Shown: in pieces, positions 24,744 through 33,752 of the stretch
Layout: each line of letters opens with the position of its first letter
Numbering within the stretch: the first letter of the stretch is position 1
Assembly (NCBI GenBank): GCA_963814645.1
Contig: CAWFDX010000004.1
Span: forward strand, 1,302,001-1,366,000
DNA from: RYN-230 sp963814645
GTDB lineage: Bacteria; Actinomycetota; Actinomycetes; Streptosporangiales; Streptosporangiaceae
Length of the DNA: 64,000 nucleotides
Direction: 5' to 3'
Notes under the pieces: model-generated
What the model saw: only the letters and a program-made list of their open reading frames with translations
Databases searched by the model: none
What the model was told of the DNA's origin: nothing
Position numbers and translations under genes: made by a program

Positions 24744-25568
24744 CTAGCCCGCAGCAGGCGAGGTTTGCCGCGTGCTCACGCCGTAAGGATCGCTCACCCC
24801 GTTGAAGTGGTACGCCGGGAGGCCCGGCCGGGCCTCCCGGCTGTGCCGGTGGTGGTGCTCCGGCGCCAGGCGCCTGCGGGATTGGCGACAAGCCAATGGT
24901 GTTCTCACGCGCAGCAGCCGTCCGCTGGGCGAGTCGTCATCGACGCTTTCCGCCCGCTCCGCGCGGAGAGGGTAGTCCCGGGCGGGCAGCAGCCGGATCG
25001 GCGAGCTTAGTGGGATGACGCCAGGCAGCTCGAAGTGTGCCTGCCTGGTGACGACATCGGTCCCTTGGATCGCCAGGGTGGCGGTGACGTCGCAGCGCCC
25101 GGAGTGCAGGGCGATCAGCCGCCCGCCGTTGATCCCAGCCAGCAGGGCGCTGACGTCGAACACGACGGACAGGCCGAGCTGGAGGATGGCTACCCGGTGT
25201 CCGTCCACCAGGACCGTGACGGAGGGCTGCTGGGTGGTGGTGATCTGGTGCGCGGCCAGGTCTACCAGCTCGGTGCTGCCGGGTGCGGCCAGGGTGTGCC
25301 TCGCAGCGGCGGTGAGGTCATGATGTGCACGCCATCCGGCCACGAGCAGGCCGATCAGGTCGACATCCAACAGCCCGGCGGCCTGAGTTGTGGCCTCCCC
25401 GACGGCGGCTTCGCGGGTCGCTGTCGGGAGGTTCTCCAGGGCGCGGCCAAGGTTCCCGCCGGCGTCTGCAGACAGAATTTGATGGGCCAGTGTCCTGGGG
25501 GTGTTTTGGCCCGGGCCGAAGAGCAGATCCAGGGTGGTGCTGGGGTGGTCTTGCACGGCCGGTGTCAT
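24744..25568 (-). CDS. Conserved hypothetical cytoplasmic protein downstream of the Ig-repeat gene
   Basis: 274 residues in the open frame; the first about 200 look coherent (DLIGLLVAGWRAHHDLTAAA, SVTVLVDGHRVAILQLGLSV, VFDVSALLAGINGGRLIALH). The last about 70 residues are Arg-rich and run through a perfect 26-bp palindrome, so the true end may be earlier, with a frameshift near 24960. The ATG overlaps the stop of the Ig-repeat gene (ATGA), implying translational coupling. No signal peptide. Function unknown; a role in handling or regulating the surface protein is inference. Confidence 0.7.
   Translation of the reverse strand: MTPAVQDHPSTTLDLLFGPGQNTPRTLAHQILSADAGGNLGRALENLPTATREAAVGEATTQAAGLLDVDLIGLLVAGWRAHHDLTAAARHTLAAPGSTELVDLAAHQITTTQQPSVTVLVDGHRVAILQLGLSVVFDVSALLAGINGGRLIALHSGRCDVTATLAIQGTDVVTRQAHFELPGVIPLSSPIRLLPARDYPLRAERAESVDDDSPSGRLLRVRTPLACRQSRRRLAPEHHHRHSREARPGLPAYHFNGVSDPYGVSTRQTSPAAG
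24815..24840. terminator. Perfect 26-bp palindrome, terminator-like hairpin
   Basis: CCGGGAGGCCCGG followed directly by its exact reverse complement, so 13 bp arms with no loop. Such a structure would normally mark the end of a transcript, yet it lies inside the C-terminal part of the 24744-25568 frame. No T-tract follows, as is common for actinomycete terminators. It could instead be a protein-binding site. Confidence 0.4.
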
Positions 25569-27376
25569 GGCCTTGCCTCCTCGATCGTGGTGATGCTAGC
25601 TCCGGGGCTGGGTTCGATGTGTACCGTGTGCGTCGTATCTGTTCCGGTGGCATGGACGCTTACCAGGCCCGGCGGGCCGGTATGCGGCACGGCCCGCACG
25701 CTCGGCCCGGGCGCCGTCGGCGGATGCGAGTGCAGCCACGGACGACGGCGCACTACCAGCGCAGCGGCCGCGGCCGCGAGGATTATTGCCCCCAGCACGA
25801 TGATCCGTGTACCGGCCGCTCCCGGCGTGACCGGGCTGACCTGGAACGAGCGGCTCACGTCAGGGGCCGCCGCGTAGCGGGCGTTCCCGCCTTGCGAGGC
25901 CGTGATCGTGCACGGGCCGGCCACGATGCTCGTCACGGTCCGGCCCGCCACCGTGCACACCGACGGCGTGGCCGAGCGGAACGATACCGGCAGCCCCGAC
26001 GACGCGGACGCCGACAGGGTGACCCGCGCGCCGACCTTTACGCCAGGCGGCTGCCCGAACGTGATCGTCTGCGCGGCCGACCCGGCCCGGACCGGGCTGA
26101 CCTGGAACGAGCGGCTCACGTCAGGGGCCGCCGCGTAGCGGGCGTTCCCGCCTTGCGAGGCCGTGATCGTGCACGGGCAGGCCACGATGCTCGTCACGGT
26201 CCGGCCCGCCACCGTGCACACCGACGGCGTGGCCGAGCGGAACGATACCGGCAGCCCCGACGACGCGGACGCCGACAGGGTGACCCGCGCGCCGACCTTT
26301 ACGCCAGGCGGCTGCCCGAACGTGATCGTCTGCGCGGCCGACCCGGCCCGGACCGGGCTGACCTGGAACGAGCGGCTCACGTCAGGGGCCGCCGCGTAGC
26401 GGGCGTTCCCGCCTTGCGAGGCCGTGATCGTGCACGGGCCGGCCACGATGCTCGTCACGGTCCGGCCCGCCACCGTGCACACCGACGGCGTGGCCGAGCG
26501 GAACGATACCGGCAGCCCCGACGACGCGGACGCCGACAGGGTGACCCGCGCGCCGACCTTTACGCCAGGCGGCTGCCCGAACGTGATCGTCTGCGCGGCC
26601 GACCCGGCCCGGACCGGGCTGACCTGGAACGAGCGGCTCACCTTAGGGGCCGCCCGCGGGGGCTGCCCGTCCTGGTACGTCACGATCGCGCATGTGCCCA
26701 CCGCAATGGTCGTCACGGTCGGAACGGTCGGACTCGCCACCGTGCACACCGACGGCGTGGCCGCGCTGAACAACACCGGCAGCCCATCGGGCGGGGACAC
26801 CGACGCCGACAGGGTGACTGACGTGCCGACCGTCACCTCAGGCGGCTGGACGAAAGTGATCGTCGGGGCCGCCGCCTGGACCTGGAACGACTGCGTCACA
26901 GAGGCCGCGGGCGGGGGGTCCCCGTCCTGGTAGGCCGTGATCGTGCACGTGCCCACCGTGATGGTCGTCACGGTCGGAACGGTCGGACTCGCCACCGTGC
27001 ACACCGACGGCGTGGCCGCGCTGAACAACACCGGCAGCCCATCGGGCGGGGACACCGACGCCGACAGGGTGACTGACGTGCCGACCGTCACCTCAGGCGG
27101 CTGGACGAACGTGATCACCGGCGAGGCCGACGCCGTCGTGCCTGCATCGCTGACGGAGGCTGTGAGCCAGGCGTTCTGCACCTTTGCGGATGGGCTGGTC
27201 TCCTGGTAGCCCTCCCCTGCCAACCTTGCCGGACTGCCCACCACAGCGGCGAGGAGAAAGATTCCCAGGAACTGCCACGGCCAGGACCGGTCTCCCCTGG
27301 CAAGGCCCAGGGCAACCTTTCCGCCTAGCCCCTTCAGATGGGGCATCTTGCCCGGCAGCGGCTGCTTCAGGTTCAT
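25565..27376 (-). CDS. Membrane-anchored surface protein with five Ig-like repeats
   Basis: 603 residues. An N-terminal basic stretch and hydrophobic helix (WQFLGIFLLAAVVG) act as signal or anchor. Five Ig-like repeats of 85-87 residues follow, each with TITFxQPP, VTLSAS, LPVxFxSATPSVCTVA and TITASQ-type blocks, two Cys per repeat. The last three are nearly identical. A C-terminal helix (IIVLGAIILAAAAAALVV) and a basic cytoplasmic tail of about 65 residues end it. Probably an exported adhesin-like or structural wall protein. AGGGGG precedes the ATG. Second in a unit after a sigma-factor gene and overlapping the next gene by 4 bp. Confidence 0.85.
   Translation of the reverse strand: MNLKQPLPGKMPHLKGLGGKVALGLARGDRSWPWQFLGIFLLAAVVGSPARLAGEGYQETSPSAKVQNAWLTASVSDAGTTASASPVITFVQPPEVTVGTSVTLSASVSPPDGLPVLFSAATPSVCTVASPTVPTVTTITVGTCTITAYQDGDPPPAASVTQSFQVQAAAPTITFVQPPEVTVGTSVTLSASVSPPDGLPVLFSAATPSVCTVASPTVPTVTTIAVGTCAIVTYQDGQPPRAAPKVSRSFQVSPVRAGSAAQTITFGQPPGVKVGARVTLSASASSGLPVSFRSATPSVCTVAGRTVTSIVAGPCTITASQGGNARYAAAPDVSRSFQVSPVRAGSAAQTITFGQPPGVKVGARVTLSASASSGLPVSFRSATPSVCTVAGRTVTSIVACPCTITASQGGNARYAAAPDVSRSFQVSPVRAGSAAQTITFGQPPGVKVGARVTLSASASSGLPVSFRSATPSVCTVAGRTVTSIVAGPCTITASQGGNARYAAAPDVSRSFQVSPVTPGAAGTRIIVLGAIILAAAAAALVVRRRPWLHSHPPTAPGPSVRAVPHTGPPGLVSVHATGTDTTHTVHIEPSPGASITTIEEARP
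25830..26612. repeat. Three tandem 261-bp repeats coding for Ig-like modules
   Basis: The same 261-bp unit begins at about 25830, 26091 and 26352. The copies are identical as far as I compared, except one C/G difference near 26178 (VACPC against VAGPC in the protein). A fourth partial copy starts at 26613. In-frame length (87 codons) means copy number can change without a frameshift. Confidence 0.9.
26683..27110. repeat. Two copies of a 255-bp Ig-module repeat
   Basis: The block around the VLFSAATPSVCTVA coding sequence recurs with a 255-bp offset (for example 26731 and 26986), nearly identical over about 170 bp and more diverged at its ends. These are the older, first two Ig modules of the surface protein. 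Confidence 0.8.
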
Positions 27377-27508
27377 GACTACACCCCCTGCCTCCTAACA
27401 GAAAGTCCTCCAGGAGTGTCACTCCGTTATCAAGTCAGAGTCCCGCGGCTGCCGGGGAGATACGTGCTCTAGGCCCCTGGCATGTCGTTCCTTGCGGGCT
27501 GGGCTGCT

Positions 27509-28159
27509 TTACGACTTATGCGGCAGCGGTCCGGGACTGATGGCAGCGACGTAGCCAGCGCCGTCATAATCTCTGTCGGCTTCGCCGTGGAGCAGGGCAG
27601 CGATTGCTGGATGGCGGCGGAGCTTGGCCAGGCAACGGCCCCGGGTGGGCCCAATGCTGCCGGTCGGAATGCCCAGCCTGGTACTGACCTCGCCGTACGG
27701 CACAGGCGGGTCCGTGATGAGCAGGGCAATCAGCCGCTGGCAGCTTGGGGGCAGATCGGCGAACGCCTCACGGAGTGCGGCGTGGCGCTCCGCGCGCAGC
27801 AGTTCATCCTCAGCCATCCCGCTCTGGGGGTCTGGGATGAACTCAGCATCCAGTACATAGGGAGCCGTGCGCGGATTCCGCGCTGCGCGCCCCACCCGGG
27901 CGCATTCGTGCCGAGTCGTGGTGGCGAGCCAGCCGGCGAGCGCAGCCGGATCGCGGACTTTGTCGAGCTGACGGACAAGCTTCAGCCAGACGTTCTGCCC
28001 AACATCATCGGCATCGGCACGGCCCAGACGGTACTGGCGGCAGATGGACCAGATCAGCGGCGCATATCGCTCCACAAGTGCGTTCCAAGCCTGGGCGTCG
28101 CCGTTTTCTGCGCGCTTGACCAGGTCAGCTGTCGGCGAGTCATCGGACATCGTCATCAT
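27509..28159 (-). CDS. ECF-like RNA polymerase sigma factor (sigma-70 family)
   Basis: 216 residues from the ATG at 28159 with GAGAGGA upstream. Region 2 reads LVERYAPLIWSICRQYRLG then DADDVGQNVWLKLVRQL; region 4 reads LPPSCQRLIALLI and YGEVSTRLGIPTGSIGPTRG. This is the actinomycete group where Gly-Ser-Ile-Gly-Pro-Thr-Arg replaces the more usual turn. No anti-sigma gene is obvious; the neighbouring Ig protein's cytoplasmic tail and the 274-residue protein are possible partners. The Ig gene 132 bp downstream is a plausible target. Its start overlaps the small upstream gene. Confidence 0.88.
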   Translation of the reverse strand: MMTMSDDSPTADLVKRAENGDAQAWNALVERYAPLIWSICRQYRLGRADADDVGQNVWLKLVRQLDKVRDPAALAGWLATTTRHECARVGRAARNPRTAPYVLDAEFIPDPQSGMAEDELLRAERHAALREAFADLPPSCQRLIALLITDPPVPYGEVSTRLGIPTGSIGPTRGRCLAKLRRHPAIAALLHGEADRDYDGAGYVAAISPGPLPHKS

Positions 28160-28430
28160 GTCCTCTCGGGTAGGTGCCCCGGGACCCGAATTGCGGAGAG
28201 ATGGTGAGTCCGGCGGCTGACCGCGGGGGCCGGGTCGCCCCGGGTGCCCGGCCGGTGAGGAGCCGCAGCGCCTGGCGCAGCGGGCGGCCAGGCTGGTGCT
28301 GGGCGGCCCGGCGGCACCTGGATTCCCGGGCAGCGTTTTGAGCTTGGCGCCGCAGGCGCTGCTGGTGCGCCTGCGCCAGGGTCTCGCGCTGGTAGTGGCG
28401 GGCAACCTTGATCTGAAGGTCCGGGTACAT
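28140..28430 (-). CDS. Small basic hypothetical protein upstream of the sigma factor
   Basis: 96 residues from the ATG at 28430, preceded by GGAAGGA. It begins MYPDLQIKVARHYQRETLAQ and is rich in Arg, Gln and Ala, with a predicted N-terminal helix. It overlaps the sigma-factor gene by 20 bp, which suggests coupled translation. Small proteins with this MYPDLQ-type start are common in actinomycetes, without known function. Not likely membrane-bound. Confidence 0.65.
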   Translation of the reverse strand: MYPDLQIKVARHYQRETLAQAHQQRLRRQAQNAARESRCRRAAQHQPGRPLRQALRLLTGRAPGATRPPRSAAGLTISPQFGSRGTYPRGHDDDVR

Positions 28431-28728
28431 GATGGTGGTTCCTTCCGTGAGCAGGGTGGGTAGCGGCGCTTTCTCGACTGTGGCCGCTGGCATGCCGGGG
28501 CACCACGCGCGACCGCCCACGCGATATAGGCACAAACCGTGGAGCATCCTGGGGCTGCTGCTCTGCTAGCCGGTCCGGCGCATGGCGGATCAGCTCTGCG
28601 GGTGGCAATCCGGGTCTCCGGTGGTTGAGCGCGGGTGATGGCCAGACCGTGTGCGTCTGCGTACGCTAAGTGCGGGGTTCGCGTCGCACTCGGGTGGCCG
28701 CGGGCGGGGTGTGAGGGACGGTTGGGCG

Positions 28729-31575
28729 GTGGCCGGTCAGCCTGCGTCTTCGTTTGCTGCCTTGCTGGGGCAGTTGCGGGCCGAGGCTGGGCTGACCCAG
28801 GAGGAGCTGGCCGAGGCGGCCGGGCTGGGCCTGCGCACGGTCAGTGACCTGGAACGGGGCGCCCACCGTACCGCCCACCAGGACACTGCCCGGCTGCTGG
28901 CCGACGCGCTGGGCCTGGCCGACCCGGCGCGCGGGCTGTTCGTGGCAGCGGCCCGCGGGCGGGTTCGCGCCGCTGAGGTGCTGGCGGCCAGGGATGAGGC
29001 GCTGGCGGCGGTGATCGTCCAGAACCCGGCGACGCCTATGGCTGTGTCGGTACTGCGGGAGCTACCCGCGGATGTGGCGGGGTTCACTGGCCGGGCGGTG
29101 GAGCTGGCCGAGCTGGACCTGCTGCTCCCCAGTACTGATGGGCAGGAACAGGCCTTGGGTCCGGTGGTGATCTCGGCGGTGTCGGGGACAGCCGGAGTGG
29201 GGAAGACGGCCCTGGCGGTGCGGTGGGCGCACCGGGTCGCCGATGCGTTCCCCGATGGGCAGCTGTATGTGAACCTGCGCGGTTATGACCCGGATCAGCC
29301 GGTGACACCGGGGGAGGCGCTAGCGCGGTTCCTGCGGGCGCTGGGTGTCCCGGACCAGGGCATCCCTTTGCAGGTGGAGGAGCGGGCGGCCCGGTACCGG
29401 TCGCTGGTGACTGGCAAGCGGCTGCTGGTGGTGCTGGACAACGCCGCTACCGAGGAGCAGGTGCGGCCGCTGCTGCCCGGCAGCGGATCGGTGATGGTGA
29501 TGGTGACCAGCCGGGACTCGCTGGCCGGGCTGGTGGCCCGGGACGGCGCCCGCCGCCTCGACCTCGACCTGCTACCCCCGGGCGAGGCAGTGACACTGCT
29601 GCGGGCGCTGATCGGCGCTCGGGCCGGCGCCGATCCGCAGGCTACCAAGACGCTGGCGGAGTTGTGTGCCCGGCTGCCGCTGGCACTGCGGGTAGCGGCC
29701 GAGCTGGCCGCCTCCCGCCCAGAGGCGTCCTTGGCTGAGCTGTCAGCTGAGCTAGCCGACCTGCAACAACGGTTGCAGTTGCTCGATGCCGCCGGTGATC
29801 CGCGGTCGGCGGTGGCCGGGGTGTTTTCCTGGTCCTACCGGCAGCTGCCCGCCGAGGCGGCGCGCATGTTCCGGCTGCTCGGTCTGCACCCCGCCCAGGA
29901 CTGGGACCTGTACGCGGCCGCCGCACTCACCGCAACCGGCAGCCTGTCCCAGGCCAGACGGTTGCTGGGCGTGCTAGCCCGGGCGCACCTCATCCAGCCC
30001 ACCGGGGCGGGCCGGTACCAGATGCATGACCTGCTGCGCGCCTACGCCGCCAGGCAGGCGCGTACCGGCGATTCAGCTGACGCGCGGCTGGCCGCACTGA
30101 CCCGGCTGTTCGACTATTACCTGGCAGCGAGCGCCGCTGCGATGGATTGTCTCGGCCCGTTGCGGTTCACGTCGAGGCCCGGCCCGCCATCCGTCAGCAC
30201 GCCCGTCCCGCCGTTCGTGGACCGGTCGGCTGCACGTGCCTGGCTGGACGCCGAGCGCCCCACCCTGCTCGCCGTCGCGGCCCACACCGTCCGTCATGGC
30301 TGGCCCGCTCACACCACCCGGCTGGCCGCTACCATCCATGGTTACCTCTACGAGGCACATGACACCGACGCCCTCATCATGCACGGGCTGGCGCTGGATG
30401 CCGCTCGCCGCCTCGGCGACCGCGGCGCCGAGGCCCGGGCACTGGCCGGCCTGGGCAACTCACACTGGTGGCAGGGCCGCCTGCGGCAGTCCGCAGACCT
30501 CTGCCAGCAAGCCCTTGCCCTAGCCCGCGAGGCTGGTGACCGGGTGACCCAGGCCAATGCCCTACTGCACCTATCACTTGTCTACGATGCTCAAGGTCAC
30601 GTCGAGCTAGCTTTCGATCTCGGCGAGCAGGCCCTCGCGCTATACCGCGAGCTGGGTGACCGCGCGGGTGAGGCCGTGCTGCTGGCCACTCAAGGTCAGA
30701 CTTATTTTTATACAGGCCAGTGGCAGGAGGGCATCGAGTGCATTCAGCAGGCACTTGCGCTAGCGCGTGAGACTGGTGATGAGTCCAGTATCGGGGCCTT
30801 CCTGGCTTTTCTTGGCGATATTTACACGCTGCTAGGCCGGTACCAGGAGGCTGAGGATCATGCGCGGGAGTCTCTCGCAGTAGCCCGCCAATCCGGCATG
30901 CCGCCTTTCGAGGCGGCCGCACTCACCGCGCTAGCGGATATCTGCAACCGGCAGGGACGGTATGTCCTGGCTGCCGGTTACTGCCAGCAGGCACTGGCGA
31001 TCTGCCAGGAACTCGGCTATCGCTTTTGGCAGATCGAGACGCTCAACACCTTCGGCCAGACCCTGCTGGCTACCGGCGAGCCCGAGAAGGCCCGTGCGTG
31101 CCATGCCGCCGCACTCGATGCCGCTGGCCAGACGGGCTCTGTCGACGGGCAGGCGCGCTCATTGATGGGCCTGGGCGCGGTCAGCCGCTGGCACGGAGAC
31201 CACGCCGAGGCCTACGGTTACTACCAGCAGGCACTAGGCCCATTCCAGCAAAGGAACGAGCCCGGCTCGCAAGCCGAAGCGCTCAACGGCGCCGGGGAAG
31301 CCTTGGCGGCCACCGGCCAGTATCAGAAGGCTCAGGCCTGCCTCACCGAAGCGCTAACACTGGCCGAGCAGACCGGCTACCGCTACCAGCAAGCCCGCGC
31401 CCACCGCGGCCTCGCCGAAGCCTGCCACGCCACCGGCCAGATCAAGCAGGCGCGCCAGCACTGGCAACGCGCCCTGAACATTTACACCGACCTCGGCGTC
31501 CCCGAAGCCCAGCGCATGCACGCCCACCCCCTCAGCGGACCAGGCTCCATCCCGGTAACTCCAGAACGTGCATAG
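28729..31575 (+). CDS. XRE-family HTH / NB-ARC / TPR regulator (STAND protein)
   Basis: 948 residues from the GTG at 28729 (GAGGGA about 10 bp upstream). The N-terminal XRE helix-turn-helix (LRAEAGLTQEELAEAAGLGL) is followed by an NB-ARC ATPase with Walker A GTAGVGKTAL (about 152-161), Walker B LLVVLDNA, the MVTSRD sensor and LPLALRVAAE. About eight tetratricopeptide repeats (GNSHWWQGRLRQSADLCQQA-type) fill the C-terminal third. It would bind DNA and switch on ligand and ATP binding. Paralogue of the SARP-type gene at 46976. Divergent from the sigma factor/Ig operon 298 bp away, so it may regulate it. Confidence 0.9.
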   Translation: MAGQPASSFAALLGQLRAEAGLTQEELAEAAGLGLRTVSDLERGAHRTAHQDTARLLADALGLADPARGLFVAAARGRVRAAEVLAARDEALAAVIVQNPATPMAVSVLRELPADVAGFTGRAVELAELDLLLPSTDGQEQALGPVVISAVSGTAGVGKTALAVRWAHRVADAFPDGQLYVNLRGYDPDQPVTPGEALARFLRALGVPDQGIPLQVEERAARYRSLVTGKRLLVVLDNAATEEQVRPLLPGSGSVMVMVTSRDSLAGLVARDGARRLDLDLLPPGEAVTLLRALIGARAGADPQATKTLAELCARLPLALRVAAELAASRPEASLAELSAELADLQQRLQLLDAAGDPRSAVAGVFSWSYRQLPAEAARMFRLLGLHPAQDWDLYAAAALTATGSLSQARRLLGVLARAHLIQPTGAGRYQMHDLLRAYAARQARTGDSADARLAALTRLFDYYLAASAAAMDCLGPLRFTSRPGPPSVSTPVPPFVDRSAARAWLDAERPTLLAVAAHTVRHGWPAHTTRLAATIHGYLYEAHDTDALIMHGLALDAARRLGDRGAEARALAGLGNSHWWQGRLRQSADLCQQALALAREAGDRVTQANALLHLSLVYDAQGHVELAFDLGEQALALYRELGDRAGEAVLLATQGQTYFYTGQWQEGIECIQQALALARETGDESSIGAFLAFLGDIYTLLGRYQEAEDHARESLAVARQSGMPPFEAAALTALADICNRQGRYVLAAGYCQQALAICQELGYRFWQIETLNTFGQTLLATGEPEKARACHAAALDAAGQTGSVDGQARSLMGLGAVSRWHGDHAEAYGYYQQALGPFQQRNEPGSQAEALNGAGEALAATGQYQKAQACLTEALTLAEQTGYRYQQARAHRGLAEACHATGQIKQARQHWQRALNIYTDLGVPEAQRMHAHPLSGPGSIPVTPERA

Positions 31576-32113
31576 CCGATACCGCGGCTGCTCTTCCACA
31601 ACTTGAGCTGTCTCGGTGTTTGCCCGCTTGACAGGGCATACCGGATCGGCAATCCAGTGGCGAACTCAATAGGTCGAAATAGCCATCGATAGCACCACCC
31701 TGGACGTATTCGTGCAGCCACATGGAGGGGCGCGTCCTCGACGGCCTACCCGCACTCCGAACTTGCGGATCTGCACGCGACAGTCCTCACTACCGGCTCC
31801 ACGACTACCCGCGCCGAATCGGCAGGGAGGATGTGGATGGTGCTTCTGGCCCTGCTAGTCCTCTTCCGGCCACGCCTGCGTGGTTTGGGACGGGTAGCGG
31901 CGTAGGGTCAGGGGCCTGGGTCCCGGCCTGACCTCCGAATCGGCCGACGCCGCTCGGGCTGTCTTGATATCGACCTGTCGGCCGGGCCCCAGGTTTTCAG
32001 GCACCCACCGGCGCTGCCGGTCTGATCTGCCTGGCCTGGGCAAGAGGCCGGGGTGTCACAGGTCCGGGCGGCCAGCAGGTGCGTGCCATCCCTCAACCAC
32101 AGAAAGGGATGAC
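31576..32113. other. Intergenic stretch with the upstream end of an IS110 element
   Basis: 538 bp without a supported gene. Short reverse-strand frames (for example 31532-31723) have no recognisable sequence. The final 60-70 bp (about 32050-32113), with a purine-rich AAAGGGATGAC before the GTG, belong to the IS110 insertion sequence. The outer boundary cannot be set because IS110 elements lack clear inverted repeats. Confidence 0.4.
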
Positions 32114-33154
32114 GTGACCATCGTAGAGACACGCGCCATTACCGGCGGCGTGGACACCCACGCCGATACCCACATGGCTGCCGCCCTGGATCCCATCGGC
32201 GGGTTACTCGGCGTCCAGGAGTTCCCCGCTACCGCCGCCGGCTATGCCCAGCTGCTGGGCTGGCTGAGCGGGTTCGGGACGGTGTGCCTGGTCGGGATCG
32301 AGGGGACCGGCAGCTATGGCGCAGGGCTAGCCCGGCACATCACCACAGCTGGCATCCAGGTCGTGGAGGTGGACCGCTCCGACCGCCAGGACCGCCGCCG
32401 GCAAGGCAAGTCCGACCCGCTCGATGCGGTGAGCGCCGCCCGGGCCGCGCAGTCCGGGCGGGCCCGCGGCGCGCCGAAGGGCCGCGACGGCGCGGTGGAG
32501 GCGATCCGGGCGCTGATGGTCGCCAAGCGCAGCGCCCGCGCCGAGCGGACCCAGACCATCAACCAGGCCAGGGCCTTGATCTTGACCGGGCCAGATGACC
32601 TGCGGGCCCGGTTCTCCCAGCACACCGCGGCCGCCCTGGTCGCCGAGACCGCCTTACTACGGCCCCGGCCCGGCGACGCGGCGGCCTATGCCACCCGGTT
32701 CGCCCTGCGGGAACTGGGACGGCGCAGCGAGTTCCTCGACGACCAGATCGAGCGCCTGGACGACCTCATCGTCCCGCTCGTGACCGTCCGTGCACCTGGC
32801 CTGCTCGCCCTCTACGGCGTGGGCCCCGAGACCGCCGCACTGCTGCTGGTCTCCGCTGGGGATCATCCAGAACGGCTCCGCTCCGAGGCCGCCTGGGCCC
32901 ACCTGTGTGGCGTCGCCCCGATCCCCGCCTCTTCCGGCAAGCGGACCCGCCATCGGCTCAACCGTGGCGGTGACCGCCAGGCCAACCACGCCCTGTGGCG
33001 CATCGTCATCACCCGGATGAGCTCCCATCCACCCACCCGCGCCTACGTCAACCGGCGCACCAAAGAAGGCCTGTCGAAGAAGGAAATCATCCGCTGCCTC
33101 AAGCGGTATGCCGCCCGCGAGGTCTATCCGCTCCTTCGGGCACCTGCCGGCTGA
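32114..33154 (+). CDS. IS110-family transposase, intact
   Basis: 346 residues from a GTG. The N-terminal DEDD RuvC-like domain has Asp in GVDTHADTH, Glu in GIEGTGSYG and Asp in KSDPLDAVSA. The C-terminal Transposase_20 domain has LYGVGPETAALLL, CGVAPIPASSGKRTRHRLN and the serine nucleophile region. Length and domain order are normal, so the enzyme may be active. The element probably extends from about 32050 to about 33412, where ATAGGAGCATC resembles the downstream end of related elements. Confidence 0.92.
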   Translation: MTIVETRAITGGVDTHADTHMAAALDPIGGLLGVQEFPATAAGYAQLLGWLSGFGTVCLVGIEGTGSYGAGLARHITTAGIQVVEVDRSDRQDRRRQGKSDPLDAVSAARAAQSGRARGAPKGRDGAVEAIRALMVAKRSARAERTQTINQARALILTGPDDLRARFSQHTAAALVAETALLRPRPGDAAAYATRFALRELGRRSEFLDDQIERLDDLIVPLVTVRAPGLLALYGVGPETAALLLVSAGDHPERLRSEAAWAHLCGVAPIPASSGKRTRHRLNRGGDRQANHALWRIVITRMSSHPPTRAYVNRRTKEGLSKKEIIRCLKRYAAREVYPLLRAPAG

Positions 33155-33752
33155 CGCCAGCTCCCGGGAGCGGCCTGGCCCGCGAATCGGCTGCCGCAGA
33201 CGCGCTGGCCTTCGAACGATCCGCCGGCCGCTCCCGGGCCTACGCCATGACCTGCTGGGCGTGACCTAATAAGAGCCTGCCCTTTGACTGCGCGGCCCAT
33301 CCCTGTCTTGTCCGCAACCAGCAGCCCAGCCCGGCCCGCATCCCCCCTTTCAACAACCGGAAATAACCCCCAGAAAAGCTATTAGAGCCCTTGACTCCCA
33401 TAGGAGCATCGATATGCGCGCCCCGGTTGCGGAGCACGACTCGCAGCTGGTGATCGTCGCACGGCGCCAGGCCATACGGGCTGGCGGATAACTATGCATG
33501 ACCGCAACATCCGCTATTCGGCTACTTGTTTACTTGCCTTACGGCTGGAGCCCGGCCAGGCTCGGGTCGAGGTGTCCGGCGGGGCGCTCGCTATTCGGCT
33601 GTCCGCCTTGATCGTTGGTGAGACTCACATCTGGCATGCGATCCCCGTCGTTCACCGTGGCGTGGAGAGGCTCAAGAGGGGTCTGCCCAGCTCAAAGTAG
33701 CGTTGCCCTCCCCGCCGGTTATCACCGGATCTCCAGGGCGAGGGGGAAGTTC
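33155..33752. other. Non-coding sequence between two IS110 genes
   Basis: The first 260 bp are the 3' non-coding part of the IS110 element (to the ATAGGAGCATC box near 33401-33411). Beyond that is about 340 bp with no recognisable gene, probably the previous target and the 5' end of the next IS110-type element, whose purine-rich GAGGGGGAAG precedes its ATG at 33753. Confidence 0.45.

Noticed and set aside
25325..26821. 498-codon forward frame across the Ig-repeat region
   Set aside because: Periodic Arg/Ala-rich translation of the tandem DNA repeat on the wrong strand; the reverse frame gives coherent Ig modules with a signal and membrane helix.
25830..27110. Regular repeats that could be mistaken for a CRISPR array
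   Set aside because: Units are 255-261 bp, contiguous, without unique 30-40 bp spacers, and encode protein modules.
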